Positions 46,432 through 55,938 of a stretch of DNA of 64,000 bases are shown in pieces. How positions within the stretch are numbered: position 1 is the stretch's first letter; the number at the start of each line of letters is the position of its first letter. A model generated the notes under the pieces. That model was not told where the DNA came from, did not search any database, and saw nothing but the letters and a program-made list of their open reading frames with translations. The stretch is taken from the NCBI RefSeq assembly GCF_900167945.1, contig NZ_FUZA01000001.1, positions 558,001 through 622,000 of the forward strand, read 5' to 3'. A program made the position numbers and the translations under genes. The DNA comes from Dyadobacter psychrophilus. GTDB taxonomy: Bacteria; Bacteroidota; Bacteroidia; Cytophagales; Spirosomataceae.

Positions 46432-46458
46432 TTTGCAGTTTATAAAACAGACTGCAAA
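46432..46458. promoter_or_regulatory. HxlR operator, site 2
   Basis: An inverted repeat with arms TTTGCAGT (46432-46439) and ACTGCAAA (46451-46458) around an 11-base centre. It shares the GCAGT/ACTGC half-sites with site 1 and lies 18 bp before the SDR start codon, where a repressor could block that gene. Confidence 0.65.
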
Positions 46459-46476
46459 AATAGACAAAATTTAATT

Positions 46477-47220
46477 ATGGACTTCACAGGCAAAAACGTC
46501 ATTATCACAGGCGGAACATCAGGAATAGGGCTGGCAACAGCAAAAGCATTCATCAACGCAGGTGCAAACGTGTGGATTACAGGGAGAAGCGCGGACAATC
46601 TACAAAAGGCAAGCACCGACATAAACAGCCCCAAACTGACTACTGTTATATCGGATACCTCAAAACTCACAGACATATCGGTGCTGGAACAAGCATTTGC
46701 GGAAAGCGGAAGTAAATTGGATGTGCTCTTCCTGAATGCAGCGATCGGAGTTTTTGAGCCGATAGAAAAAGTTACAGAGGCAAATTTTGACGCACAGTTT
46801 ACAACCAATGTAAAAGGGCATTTTTTTACGCTTCAAAAATTACTTCCGCATTTGGCAGACGGAGCATCCGTCATATTCACTTCTTCATCGGCTGCGACTG
46901 CTGCAACCCTGGGAACGAGCATATATTCTGCAACCAAGGGAGCATTGAATAAAATTGCTCAAATCGCTGCTAATGAGCTGGCAGCCCGGAAAATCCGCGT
47001 AAACCTCATAAGTCCGGGGCCAATTGCGACACCGGGTTTGGACAGCGTCTTACCTCCGGAAGCACAAGCTTTCCTGGCTACCACCACCGCATTGCAAAGG
47101 CTCGGCCATCCCGAGGAAATTGCAAAAACAGTATTGTTCCTGGCCTCAGATGCCGCAAGCTATATCTCCGGAACAGAGGTTGTCGCTGATGGTGGCTACC
47201 ACACCTATGCATTGAAATAA
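46477..47220 (+). CDS. SDR family oxidoreductase (HxlR-controlled)
   Basis: A 247-residue short-chain dehydrogenase. The frame is open from 46405, but the ATG at 46477 gives the proper opening MDFTGKNVIITGGTSGIG. The cofactor motif is TGGTSGIG (residues 11-18); the NAA variant of the NNAG motif is in FLNAAIG; catalytic Ser and Tyr/Lys are in TSSSAAT and YSATK. The C-terminal FLASDAASYISGTEVVADGG is typical. This HxlR-SDR pairing is common in Bacteroidota and Proteobacteria, often linked to quinone or aldehyde stress; the substrate is not shown. Confidence 0.9.
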   Translation: MDFTGKNVIITGGTSGIGLATAKAFINAGANVWITGRSADNLQKASTDINSPKLTTVISDTSKLTDISVLEQAFAESGSKLDVLFLNAAIGVFEPIEKVTEANFDAQFTTNVKGHFFTLQKLLPHLADGASVIFTSSSAATAATLGTSIYSATKGALNKIAQIAANELAARKIRVNLISPGPIATPGLDSVLPPEAQAFLATTTALQRLGHPEEIAKTVLFLASDAASYISGTEVVADGGYHTYALK

Positions 47221-47527
47221 CGGTCAGGCTGAATGCGAGCTTCAAGATCTCTTACTAGTTGTAGGCTTGATTTCATCTTGACATAGTTAAAGAAGCTGTT
47301 TTCTGTAAATCAGCCAGCATTTAATTCGAAATTTGTACGGCTCTGGTAACAAAAGCTCCTTAGCGAAAGCTGAGGGGCTTTTCTGCGTTCAGAGGATTTT
47401 AAAAAAGCGTTTTCCAAAGTATTTAGAACATTGCTGGTGCGACACCGTTTTGATTAAACTGTTACGAAGACCCATATTTGTAATACATTTATAATAAGCT
47501 AAACGCTGATTTAAATACAAGAAAACA
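47221..47527. other. 307-bp intergenic region ending the accessory block
   Basis: No gene is supported here. From 47338 it carries a degenerate copy of the tRNA-Leu 3' end and terminator. No promoter with the TAnnTTTG pattern is evident before the TTG start at 47528. The remaining sequence shows nothing I can name. Confidence 0.5.
47338..47382 (+). repeat. Degenerate tRNA-Leu 3' end plus terminator copy
   Basis: CGGCTCTGG at 47338-47346 matches 35727-35735 of the tRNA-Leu exactly. The next bases (TAAC, then a stem-loop at 47351-47382 with a GAAA loop and T-rich end) follow the tRNA's own TAC plus terminator with scattered changes. A TTCGA, as in the T-loop, lies 14 bases before it. The copy lies 11.6 kb from the tRNA in the same orientation. 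It could be a right-hand attachment remnant or a decayed tRNA. The stem-loop still looks able to terminate transcription. Confidence 0.55.
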
Positions 47528-50266
47528 TTGAAATACTTTAACCTCATTATTCTGGTTTGTTTTATTGCATCTGCGTGTTCCAGGAAAGAATCGAAGCAGT
47601 ATACAATTGGCTTTTCACAGTGCACGGGCAGTGATAACTGGCGAAGAACCATGCAGGAGAGTATGTATCGCGAGCTGTCTTTCAATCCGGAGATCAACTT
47701 TGTTATGAAAGATGCGGGCGGACAAAGTCAGAAACAAATCACGCAAATTGAAGAACTGCTTCAACAAAAAATTGATCTGCTGATTGTATCTCCTAATGAG
47801 GCCGAGCCCATTACACCTGTTGTAGAGAAGGCATATCAGAATGGAATTCCTGTTATTATTCTGGATCGCCGCACCAACTCTGATCAATATACAGCCTACG
47901 TCGGTGCAAATAATGTGGAAGTTGGGCAGATAGCCGGGGCCTATACCAATACGCTTTTGAAAGGAACCGGAAAGGTGATCGAGATCAGTGAAAAACCGGG
48001 CTCGTCCGCGGACATTGATCGCCACAAGGGTTTTATGGAGATCATTAATCGGTTTCCCGGCATCGAACTGGTTGCCAAACTGGATGGTGATTGGGACAAA
48101 TATTCCTTTGAAGCTCCCCTCACCAAACTGCTGAAAGCGCATACGGACATTGATGTTATTTTCTGTCAGAATGATCGCCGTGCGCTGACCGCTTTCAAGG
48201 TTTGTAAAAATTTAGGTCTTGAAAAAAAGATCCGTTTAATTGGTGTAGATGGGCTTACAGGGCCAAATGGCGGCATTGACCTGGTTGACAAAGACGTTTT
48301 GAATGCTACCATTTTATATCCTACCGGAGGAGAAGAAGCTATTCGAACCGCCATTTCAATCCTGCGAAAACAACCATTCAAAAGAGAAAACCGGCTGCAA
48401 ATCACCATGATAGATTCTACCAACGTCAGGATCATGAAATTGCAGAGCGAAAAATTGGTGGCGCAGCAACAGGACATTGAGCGTCGTCAGGAAAAAATTG
48501 AGGAGCAGCGCGCGATCTCCGAAAACCAGAGCATTGTCATTTACACCGTTTCCATCACACTTGCCCTGGCGCTCATTTTTGGAGCCATTTCCTTTTATTC
48601 TCTACGCGAAAACCGAAAAATCAACAAGCGGCTGGAAGTGCAGAATCACGAAATATCAGATCAAAAAAACCAGATCGAACAGCTAGCCCAAAGCGCTGAA
48701 ATTGAAAATGAGGCCAAACTCAAATTCTTTACCAACATTTCACACGAATTCCGTACGCCGCTTACGCTGATATTGGCACCTATTGAGGATGTTTTGGCCA
48801 GTGAAAAAATTCGCGATCCACTGATTAAACAGGAACTTTCACTGATCCGGAAAAACACATTAAGGTTGCTCCGGCTGGTGAGCCAACTAATGGATTTCCG
48901 CAAATTGGGGAGTCACCGCATGCAGGTGCGCGCTGCCGAGCATAATCTTGTAGCATTTGTGAAAGACATTATGGTGGCGTTTGAACGCATTGCTTCCAAA
49001 CGGAAGATTGATTTTCAACTGATCGCTTCCGATCCCGAAGTGATGGTCTGGTTTGATGCCACGATGCTCGATAAGGTGATTTTTAATCTACTTTCCAATG
49101 CATTTAAGTTTACGCCGGATAAAGGAAGGGTTTATTTGTATATCAAATCAATATCCAATAGTCAAGCTCAGATTACGGTGGAAGACAATGGAATAGGCAT
49201 GACGGAATCGGAAGTTGCGCACGTTTTCGAGGTTTTTTATCAAGCCGAAAGCGGTTATAAAGCATTGGGAACCGGACTCGGATTGGCGCTTTCCAAGGAG
49301 CTGATCTCGTTGCACAAAGGAACCATTTCTGTCCGTAGCCAGCCTAATAAGGAAACAGCATTTACCATTGAATTGCCGCTAGGCAACAAGCATTTTCAGC
49401 CAGAAGAACTGCAAGCTGAGCAGATTGAGGACCTTTCTATGGTCAGGAACTTTGAACCTCAGGAGGATGACGCGGCTATAAGCAGTGTTCCTACTAATGC
49501 AGTTTCGATCCACGAACAATCCGTGCTGCTCATTGAAGACAACAATGATCTCGTGCGGCTTTTGGAACAAAAACTGAATGCCAATTACCAAATATTGGTG
49601 GCCAATGACGGCGAAGAAGGTTTGAGATTGGCATTCGAGCACATTCCAGATCTGATCGTGTGTGACGTGACATTGCCCAAAAAGGACGGATTAGGCGTTA
49701 GTTCGATACTCAAATCAGATTTCAAGACTTCGCACATTCCAGTGATTTTGCTTACTGCCAGAACTACCATCGAACAGCAGATCGAAGGCATTCAAACGGG
49801 GGTGGATGCTTACATTACCAAACCATTTAACCTGCAATATGTGCAGGAAAGCATTAAAACTTTGCTGAAAAACCGGTCGGTGCTTCGCGAACATTATACG
49901 AGTGAGCTGCCCATTGAAACCTCGTCGGGAACGAATCCCAACAAACTGGATAAGAAATTTATCACGCAGTTCACTGCATATATTGAGGAGCGTTACGATA
50001 ACTCCGAGCTCAGCGTGGAAGACATTGGCAGAGACCTCGGCATGTCGCGGGTGCAACTTTACAGGAAAGTGAAGGCGTTGCTGGGCATGAGCGTGAATGA
50101 GTACATTCAGCAGGTAAGGCTCAACAAAGCCAAATTCCTGTTGCGCCGCGACGATCTGACCATTGCCGACATTGCCTATAAGGTCGGATTTTCCTCCCCT
50201 ACCTACTTCTCCACGGCCTTTAAGGGGAAATATAACCAAACGCCGATGGAATATAAGAAATCATAA
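47528..50266 (+). CDS. Hybrid two-component regulator with periplasmic sugar-binding sensor (fructan type)
   Basis: A 912-residue one-protein signalling system; the start is a TTG at 47528. It has a lipoprotein-like signal (CFIASAC), a periplasmic RbsB/LacI-type sugar-binding domain (about 25-300), a membrane helix (about 335-360), a kinase domain with the His near 405 (FTNISHEFRTPL), an N-box and GTGLGLALSKEL, a receiver (phospho-Asp near 713, VCDVTLPKKDG), and a C-terminal AraC domain. BT1754 of B. thetaiotaomicron has this layout and senses fructose. Here it precedes a fructan locus, and repeated sites lie upstream of the transporter it probably activates. Confidence 0.92.
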   Translation: MKYFNLIILVCFIASACSRKESKQYTIGFSQCTGSDNWRRTMQESMYRELSFNPEINFVMKDAGGQSQKQITQIEELLQQKIDLLIVSPNEAEPITPVVEKAYQNGIPVIILDRRTNSDQYTAYVGANNVEVGQIAGAYTNTLLKGTGKVIEISEKPGSSADIDRHKGFMEIINRFPGIELVAKLDGDWDKYSFEAPLTKLLKAHTDIDVIFCQNDRRALTAFKVCKNLGLEKKIRLIGVDGLTGPNGGIDLVDKDVLNATILYPTGGEEAIRTAISILRKQPFKRENRLQITMIDSTNVRIMKLQSEKLVAQQQDIERRQEKIEEQRAISENQSIVIYTVSITLALALIFGAISFYSLRENRKINKRLEVQNHEISDQKNQIEQLAQSAEIENEAKLKFFTNISHEFRTPLTLILAPIEDVLASEKIRDPLIKQELSLIRKNTLRLLRLVSQLMDFRKLGSHRMQVRAAEHNLVAFVKDIMVAFERIASKRKIDFQLIASDPEVMVWFDATMLDKVIFNLLSNAFKFTPDKGRVYLYIKSISNSQAQITVEDNGIGMTESEVAHVFEVFYQAESGYKALGTGLGLALSKELISLHKGTISVRSQPNKETAFTIELPLGNKHFQPEELQAEQIEDLSMVRNFEPQEDDAAISSVPTNAVSIHEQSVLLIEDNNDLVRLLEQKLNANYQILVANDGEEGLRLAFEHIPDLIVCDVTLPKKDGLGVSSILKSDFKTSHIPVILLTARTTIEQQIEGIQTGVDAYITKPFNLQYVQESIKTLLKNRSVLREHYTSELPIETSSGTNPNKLDKKFITQFTAYIEERYDNSELSVEDIGRDLGMSRVQLYRKVKALLGMSVNEYIQQVRLNKAKFLLRRDDLTIADIAYKVGFSSPTYFSTAFKGKYNQTPMEYKKS

Positions 50267-50334
50267 GCAGCCGGATTTTTATTCTAGATTTTCAACCAAT
50301 CATCCAATTCTGCTTTCCATCAATTCATAAGAAA

Positions 50335-50460
50335 TGATACAATTTTGAAACAAGGTGTATCAAAATTGAAAGGTTACGGATGTATCAAATTTTAAATCGC
50401 AAGTTAATTCACTGATTATCATCATTATAACCTTCTAAAATACCACTGTATCAAAGTTTA
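50335..50460. promoter_or_regulatory. Repeated TGTATCAAA sites, probable binding sites of the fructan regulator
   Basis: TGTATCAAA followed by a T-rich end occurs three times in one orientation, at 50356-50369, 50381-50394 and 50447-50460, and once inverted at 50335-50348 (TGATACAATTTTGA). The first two are 25 bases apart. All lie in the 267-bp gap between the hybrid regulator and the transporter, upstream of a -7 box. AraC-type activators often bind such repeated half-sites. Binding is inferred. Confidence 0.65.
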
Positions 50461-50505
50461 ACTTTATTGAGATATTATTTAGTTATTCCGGGTAGCAAGT
50501 GGCGG

Positions 50506-50513
50506 TAGTTTTG
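50506..50513 (+). promoter_or_regulatory. TAnnTTTG -7 box before the sugar transporter
   Basis: TAGTTTTG at 50506-50513 fits the -7 pattern, 20 bp before the ATG. No TTG lies at the usual -33 distance, which fits a promoter that needs an activator bound to the upstream TGTATCAAA sites. Confidence 0.5.
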
Positions 50514-50533
50514 ACAAAAAATCAGAACTACCA

Positions 50534-51856
50534 ATGAAAAACAGCAAGGTATTAGTTTGGTCGATCGTCGTTGCGCTCGGCGGATTCCTTTTCGGATTTG
50601 ATACGGCCGTAATCTCGGGGGCGGAAAAAGCCATTCAGCATTTATGGGATCTGTCCGCCGTCGAACACGGGTTTACCGTTTCCATCGCACTCATCGGAAC
50701 CGTGCTCGGCGCTATGTTAGGAGGCATTCCGGCGGACAGACTCGGAAGAAAAACAACCTTATTCTGGATCGCCATCTTATATCTGGTTTCTTCGCTAGGT
50801 TCGGCGCTCGCAACAGATTGGTATGTTTTCATATTCTTCCGATTCCTTGGCGGACTCGGTGTCGGCGCTTCTTCCGTTGCTGCGCCCATGTACATTTCCG
50901 AAATCTCTCCTGCCAAGTCGCGCGGGAAAATGGTTGGGCTGTTCCAGTTCAATGTCGTTTTCGGAATTCTCATTGCCTACTTCTCCAATTACTTCATGCA
51001 GGATATGGGCGACAATGCGTGGCGCTGGATGCTTGGCGTGCAGGCTTTGCCTTCGTTGATTTTCTTACTGGCAATCCTTTACGTTCCTGAAAGTCCGCGC
51101 TGGCTGATCATGAAAAAAGGCGACGTGCAGCAGGCAAAAGAAATCCTGAATATTATCGATCCCCAAACCAGCGAAGAAACATTGTTTGCGATCATGAACG
51201 CGAGCGAAGAAACGAAGGACAAACCTTCTGCCCGGCTGTTTTCTGCCAAATACAAAACACCCGTCATGCTCGCCATTCTGTTCGCGGTTTTCAATCAGGT
51301 GTCAGGCATTAATGCCATCATTTATTACAGTCCGCGCATTTTCGAAATGACGGGTTTGGGAGCAAAAGCTGCGTTTCTTTCTTCGGCGGGAATCGGTTTT
51401 GTCAACTTTGCTTTTACACTTTTAGCCATCAACTTTATCGATCGTTTTGGCAGGCGCACATTGATGGCGATTGGCTCCGTGGGCGTTATAATCACGCTTG
51501 GATTGGTTGCCAGGGCATTTTTTATTCAGGATTTTACGGGCGTTCCGGTTTTCCTGTTCGTCTACATTGCTTTTTTCGCATTCTCACAAGGTGCAGTTAT
51601 CTGGGTTTTTATCTCTGAAATCTTTCCCAACGAAGTGCGGGCAAACGGTCAGGCGCTGGGAAGCTTTACCCACTGGTTTATGGCGGCTGTTATCGCCTTT
51701 TCTTTCCCGATCATTTCCGAATATCTGGGCGGCGGAATCACATTTTCCTTCTTCGCGATCATGATGATTTTGCAACTCATTTTCGTGTGGCGCATCATGC
51801 CGGAAACCAAAGGAACCTCGCTGGAAAGGACTGACAAAACAATGATTCTACATTAA
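50534..51856 (+). CDS. MFS sugar transporter (sugar porter family), probable fructose importer
   Basis: A 440-residue, 12-helix permease of the sugar porter family. Signature motifs are GGFLFGFDTAVISG near the start, DRLGRKTT after helix 2, PESPRWL after helix 6, NQVSGINAIIYYSPRIF in helix 7, DRFGRRTLM and the closing PETKG. It imports a hexose, most likely fructose, since it is followed after 13 bp by a PfkB-type fructokinase and then by a GH32 locus. It is the first gene downstream of the predicted regulator sites. Confidence 0.9.
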   Translation: MKNSKVLVWSIVVALGGFLFGFDTAVISGAEKAIQHLWDLSAVEHGFTVSIALIGTVLGAMLGGIPADRLGRKTTLFWIAILYLVSSLGSALATDWYVFIFFRFLGGLGVGASSVAAPMYISEISPAKSRGKMVGLFQFNVVFGILIAYFSNYFMQDMGDNAWRWMLGVQALPSLIFLLAILYVPESPRWLIMKKGDVQQAKEILNIIDPQTSEETLFAIMNASEETKDKPSARLFSAKYKTPVMLAILFAVFNQVSGINAIIYYSPRIFEMTGLGAKAAFLSSAGIGFVNFAFTLLAINFIDRFGRRTLMAIGSVGVIITLGLVARAFFIQDFTGVPVFLFVYIAFFAFSQGAVIWVFISEIFPNEVRANGQALGSFTHWFMAAVIAFSFPIISEYLGGGITFSFFAIMMILQLIFVWRIMPETKGTSLERTDKTMILH

Positions 51857-51869
51857 TATCTCCACTTAT

Positions 51870-52757
51870 ATGACACCAAAAATAACCGTTTTCGGAGAAA
51901 TGCTTTGGGACATGCTGCCTTCTGGCAAGCAACCCGGCGGAGCGCCTATGAATGTGGCCATTCACCTGAAAAACTTCGGCATGAATCCGGCATTTATCAG
52001 CCGCGTCGGCGACGACGACCTGGGGGCTGAACTCATGGACTACCTTGACAACCAGGATTTTAATACAGAATTTATCCAAACCGGCATAACACATCTTACC
52101 GGCATTGTAAAAGTTAACCTGACGGACAAAACCGAAGTAACCTACAAAATCGTGCAGCCGGTTGCCTGGGATTACATCATGACAACACCCGAAAACAAAG
52201 AGCTGGTAAAGGACTCAGATGTGTTTATCTACGGCACACTTTCCGTTCGCAGCCAGCAATCACGAGACACACTCTTTGAATTGCTGAAAGATGCAAAACT
52301 GAAAGTGTTCGACGTCAACATTCGCCCTCCGCATCTGGACCGAGCCACCACCGAATATCTGCTGCAACAGGCCGACATTGTTAAAGTTAATGAGCACGAG
52401 CTGAACACCGTTTGCACGTGGTTTGGCATACAGCCGGAAGTGGAAACGCAAATGAAGTTCCTATACGAACGCTTCAACCTGAAACTGGTTTGTGTAACGC
52501 TCGGTGCCGATGGCGCAATCGTTCTTTCCGATGATGGATTTCATTCGCAGGGCGGATATGAAGTGGACGTGCAGGACACCATTGGCAGCGGAGATTCCTT
52601 TCTGGCGATGTTTCTAAAAGAATATGTCTGCGGCTCGTCCATTTCCCCAGCTCTCAAAAAAGCCTGTGCCGTTGGCGCATTGGTTGCCTCCTATTCCGGC
52701 GCTACACCCCGGATTTCTGAATCAGAACTTGATCATTTTCTTACCGTTAACCAATAA
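51870..52757 (+). CDS. PfkB-family carbohydrate kinase, probable fructokinase
   Basis: A 295-residue kinase of the ribokinase/PfkB family. The N-terminal GEMLWDMLPSGKQPGGAPMNVAIHL holds the sugar-binding GGAP/N motif, and the C-terminal DTIGSGDSFLAMFL holds the catalytic Asp and anion hole (GSGDS). Length and motifs match bacterial fructokinases that make fructose-6-phosphate. It lies between the transporter and the SusC gene, which supports fructose as the substrate released from fructans by the GH32 enzyme downstream. Confidence 0.9.
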   Translation: MTPKITVFGEMLWDMLPSGKQPGGAPMNVAIHLKNFGMNPAFISRVGDDDLGAELMDYLDNQDFNTEFIQTGITHLTGIVKVNLTDKTEVTYKIVQPVAWDYIMTTPENKELVKDSDVFIYGTLSVRSQQSRDTLFELLKDAKLKVFDVNIRPPHLDRATTEYLLQQADIVKVNEHELNTVCTWFGIQPEVETQMKFLYERFNLKLVCVTLGADGAIVLSDDGFHSQGGYEVDVQDTIGSGDSFLAMFLKEYVCGSSISPALKKACAVGALVASYSGATPRISESELDHFLTVNQ

Positions 52758-52761
52758 TTCC

Positions 52762-55700
52762 ATGAACAAAAGATTACTAATGATGGCATTTGCCATCCTA
52801 TGCAGTATGCAGCTGGCATGGGCGCAAAACAGGGTTTCGATCTCCGGAACCGTGAAAGCAGCGGACGGAGAAATCCTTCCGGGCGTGAGTATCCTGGAAA
52901 AAGGAACCACCAACGGGGCCGTTACGGATGCAGCAGGAAAATACACAATTTCGGTAACCGCATCTGCGACATTGGTTTTTTCCTATGTCGGTATGGTTGC
53001 AAAGGAACTGCCGGTGGGCAATCAATCCGTTGTGGATGCTACGTTGGAATATGATCAGAAAAGTCTGGACGAAGTGGTCGTGGTCGGTTATACGAGTTCC
53101 AAAAAGGAAGATCTTACCGGCGCAATTGCCATTGTGGACATGGCTCCGCTTAAAAACATCAGTTCAGGAAACCCGATGCAGGCGCTGCAAGGGCGCGTTC
53201 CGGGGCTTTACATTGAAAAAACAGGTTCGCCCAACGGAGCAAATTCACGCATCCTGATACGCGGAGCCAACACGCTCGGCAACACCGATCCGCTGTACAT
53301 CATCGACGGCGTTCCTACCAAAAGGCCGGAAGTTTTTCAGGGCCTGAACCCGAATTCCATTGAGTCCGTACAGGTCTTGAAAGATGCCTCTGCTTCTTCT
53401 ATTTACGGTTCAAGGGCTTCAAACGGGGTGATTATTGTCACGACCAAAAACGGAGCGAATGCAGATGGAAAGATCAGCATTGATTTCAACACCAGCATTT
53501 CAGCGCAATCGGAAAAATACGCAAGATTTAAAATGCTCAATTCCGTGGACCGCGGACGTGCACTTTGGCAAGCATCGGTGAATGACGGCGTAAATCCCGA
53601 AGATGGTTACGGCGCACTTTACCAGTTTGATTGGAACAAAGACTTCAAAAACCCGGTACTAAATGGCGTAACAGTTCAGCCGCTGGTTGGTGGCAATGCG
53701 AATATGCCCGCAGGCAACACCGATTGGCAAAAAGAGTTGTACAAAACCGGAATTGTAACCAACAATGAACTGACGATTTCGGGCGGAAACAAAACTTCTT
53801 CGCTGCAAATCAACCTGGGTTATTTCAAAAACACGGGAATGCTCAGATATACCGATTATGACAAACTAAGCGGCCGCATCAATGCCCTGACCAGCGCGTT
53901 CAATGGCAAACTCAAAATCGGGGCCAATGTGCAAATCGCTTCTTCCAACGAGACCCTTGCTTCCACGGACATTGGCGGTGCCGCAACCACGGGCCTTGCC
54001 GTTACGCTTGCGCCTACGATACCCGTTTATGCCAAAGATGGCACCTGGGGTGGTGCAATTGGCTCAGGGTATTCGGACCGGAACAATCCGCTGCACATGC
54101 AGGAGATCAATAAATGGGATAATACAAACCGTGTGACCTTGTTTGGAAACGTATTTGCTGAAATTGAGCCGGTTAAGAACCTTTTCCTGCGAACAAGTCT
54201 GGGCATGGATAATGCGCGGTATTATTTCAAAAACATCGAGCAATCATTTGAAGAAGGCTCATTCGGACGGACCAATAACAGTCTGACCATTGATCAGAAC
54301 CGCTATCTGAGCGCAACCTGGTCGAACACGATCCGGTATAATTTTGATCTGGGTGAGCATCATTTCAAATTGCTTGGCGGAATTGAAGCCATCAAAAATG
54401 ACCTGGATTTTGAGACGGCGCGTAAAGAAGGATTTGCGCAGCAGTCGGAGGATTATTTTGTACTGAACGCAGGAACCGGAAATGCCAACATTACCGGAAC
54501 AGGATCGGGAAGCAGACTGCTTTCCCAGTTTGCAAGAGTTGATTACGGGTTTTCTGACCGCTATCTGGCGGCTGTAACGATCCGCCGCGACGGTTCATCC
54601 CGGTTTGGAAAAGAGAATGCTTACGGAATTTTTCCGGCTGCGTCCGTAGGCTGGCGCATTGATCGCGAGGCCTTTATGCAAAACCTGAAATCCGTGAGTA
54701 ACCTGAAACTTCGTGCCGGCGTGGGCCGCGTGGGAAATCAGGAAATTGGTGATCTGGCAAGATTTGGTCTGTACGACACGCGTTACGGTTCCCGACGTTC
54801 TCAGTTCCCCGACGGGCATAACAGTTTCTTTGATCAGTTTTATAACATTGGAACGGCTTACGATTTGAATGGCGCCAATACTGGCAACCTTCCTTCCGGC
54901 ATTGTTTCGATACAAGGCGCTAACCCGAATCTGAAATGGGAAACAACGGACGAGGCCAATTTCGGGGTCGATTTCGGGTTTTTCAACGGAAGCATTCAGG
55001 GATCGCTGGATTATTTTACCCGCAAAACCAGCGACATATTAATTACTCCGCCAATTGCATCCGCCGTGGGTGAAGGCCAGCTGAAAGTCGTGAACGGTGC
55101 GCAGAAATCCAATAACGGTTTCGAGTTTTCTGTCGGCTATTATGCCAAACCAAAAGGCGATTTCACTTACAACATTATGGCAGGCGTGAGCCGTTTCCGG
55201 GATAAAATCACCGTGCTGCCGGAAGAAGTTAGAGCGGCCTATCCGGGCAATGTTACGCAGACGATTTTAGGACATTCGCAGTTTGATTTATTTGGTTACA
55301 AAACAGACGGACTGTTCCAAAGTCAGCAGGAAGTGGATGCTGCTCCGACGCAGGTTGGCGCCGGTCCGGGCCGCATCCGGTATGTGGACACCAACGGCGA
55401 TGGCCGGATTGATGATCTGGACCGTGTATTTTTTGGAACGACCTTGCCCGCATTCGAATACAACCTGAAAGTGGAGGCATTTTATAAAAACTTCGACCTG
55501 TCCATATTCGGCTCAGGCGTTGCCGGTCGCGCGGGTTTTGATGCGTACACATTCTATAACAACTTTATAAGAGGTCGTGAAAACTCCGGCCCGGGCGTAT
55601 TCGATGCGTGGACACCACAAAATACTGGCTCAAAAATTCCTGCCTTGTCACTTTCCGACGCCAACAATGAAACCCGCGCTTCTGATTATTTCAATGTGAA

Positions 55701-55920
55701 TACTTCTTATTTCAAATTGAGGAATGTACAGCTGGGTTATGCGATTGATTCCAAAGCGATTGAAAAAATCAAACTGCAAAGGCTGCGTGTGTATGTTATG
55801 GCTGAAAACCTGTTCCTGATCAAATCAAAGCAGTTTGCCGGCCCTGACCCCGAGCGTGTGGATGTGAACGCCATCCCGATTCCGAGGACGATTACAGTTG
55901 GCTTAAATGTTTCATTCTAA
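52762..55920 (+). CDS. SusC-family TonB-linked outer membrane transporter
   Basis: A 1052-residue SusC protein, starting at the ATG at 52762, which gives a signal peptide (MNKRLLMMAFAILCSMQLAWAQ); the frame itself is open from 52624. A carboxypeptidase-like domain (SISGTVKAADGEILPGVSI) is followed by DEVVVVGY, the plug (MQALQGRVPGLYIEK, RIRGAN-like RILIRGANTLG, LYIIDGVP, VQVLKDASASSIYGSRASNGVIIVTT) and the barrel. It takes up oligosaccharides, here probably fructo-oligosaccharides, with the SusD partner 18 bp downstream. It begins 4 bp after the fructokinase stop. Confidence 0.95.
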   Translation: MNKRLLMMAFAILCSMQLAWAQNRVSISGTVKAADGEILPGVSILEKGTTNGAVTDAAGKYTISVTASATLVFSYVGMVAKELPVGNQSVVDATLEYDQKSLDEVVVVGYTSSKKEDLTGAIAIVDMAPLKNISSGNPMQALQGRVPGLYIEKTGSPNGANSRILIRGANTLGNTDPLYIIDGVPTKRPEVFQGLNPNSIESVQVLKDASASSIYGSRASNGVIIVTTKNGANADGKISIDFNTSISAQSEKYARFKMLNSVDRGRALWQASVNDGVNPEDGYGALYQFDWNKDFKNPVLNGVTVQPLVGGNANMPAGNTDWQKELYKTGIVTNNELTISGGNKTSSLQINLGYFKNTGMLRYTDYDKLSGRINALTSAFNGKLKIGANVQIASSNETLASTDIGGAATTGLAVTLAPTIPVYAKDGTWGGAIGSGYSDRNNPLHMQEINKWDNTNRVTLFGNVFAEIEPVKNLFLRTSLGMDNARYYFKNIEQSFEEGSFGRTNNSLTIDQNRYLSATWSNTIRYNFDLGEHHFKLLGGIEAIKNDLDFETARKEGFAQQSEDYFVLNAGTGNANITGTGSGSRLLSQFARVDYGFSDRYLAAVTIRRDGSSRFGKENAYGIFPAASVGWRIDREAFMQNLKSVSNLKLRAGVGRVGNQEIGDLARFGLYDTRYGSRRSQFPDGHNSFFDQFYNIGTAYDLNGANTGNLPSGIVSIQGANPNLKWETTDEANFGVDFGFFNGSIQGSLDYFTRKTSDILITPPIASAVGEGQLKVVNGAQKSNNGFEFSVGYYAKPKGDFTYNIMAGVSRFRDKITVLPEEVRAAYPGNVTQTILGHSQFDLFGYKTDGLFQSQQEVDAAPTQVGAGPGRIRYVDTNGDGRIDDLDRVFFGTTLPAFEYNLKVEAFYKNFDLSIFGSGVAGRAGFDAYTFYNNFIRGRENSGPGVFDAWTPQNTGSKIPALSLSDANNETRASDYFNVNTSYFKLRNVQLGYAIDSKAIEKIKLQRLRVYVMAENLFLIKSKQFAGPDPERVDVNAIPIPRTITVGLNVSF

Positions 55921-55938
55921 CTTTTTGACAGAACTCCA

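Noticed and set aside
52624..52761. N-terminal extension of the SusC frame into the fructokinase gene
   Set aside because: It overlaps the conserved end of the kinase, and the signal peptide begins exactly at the ATG at 52762.
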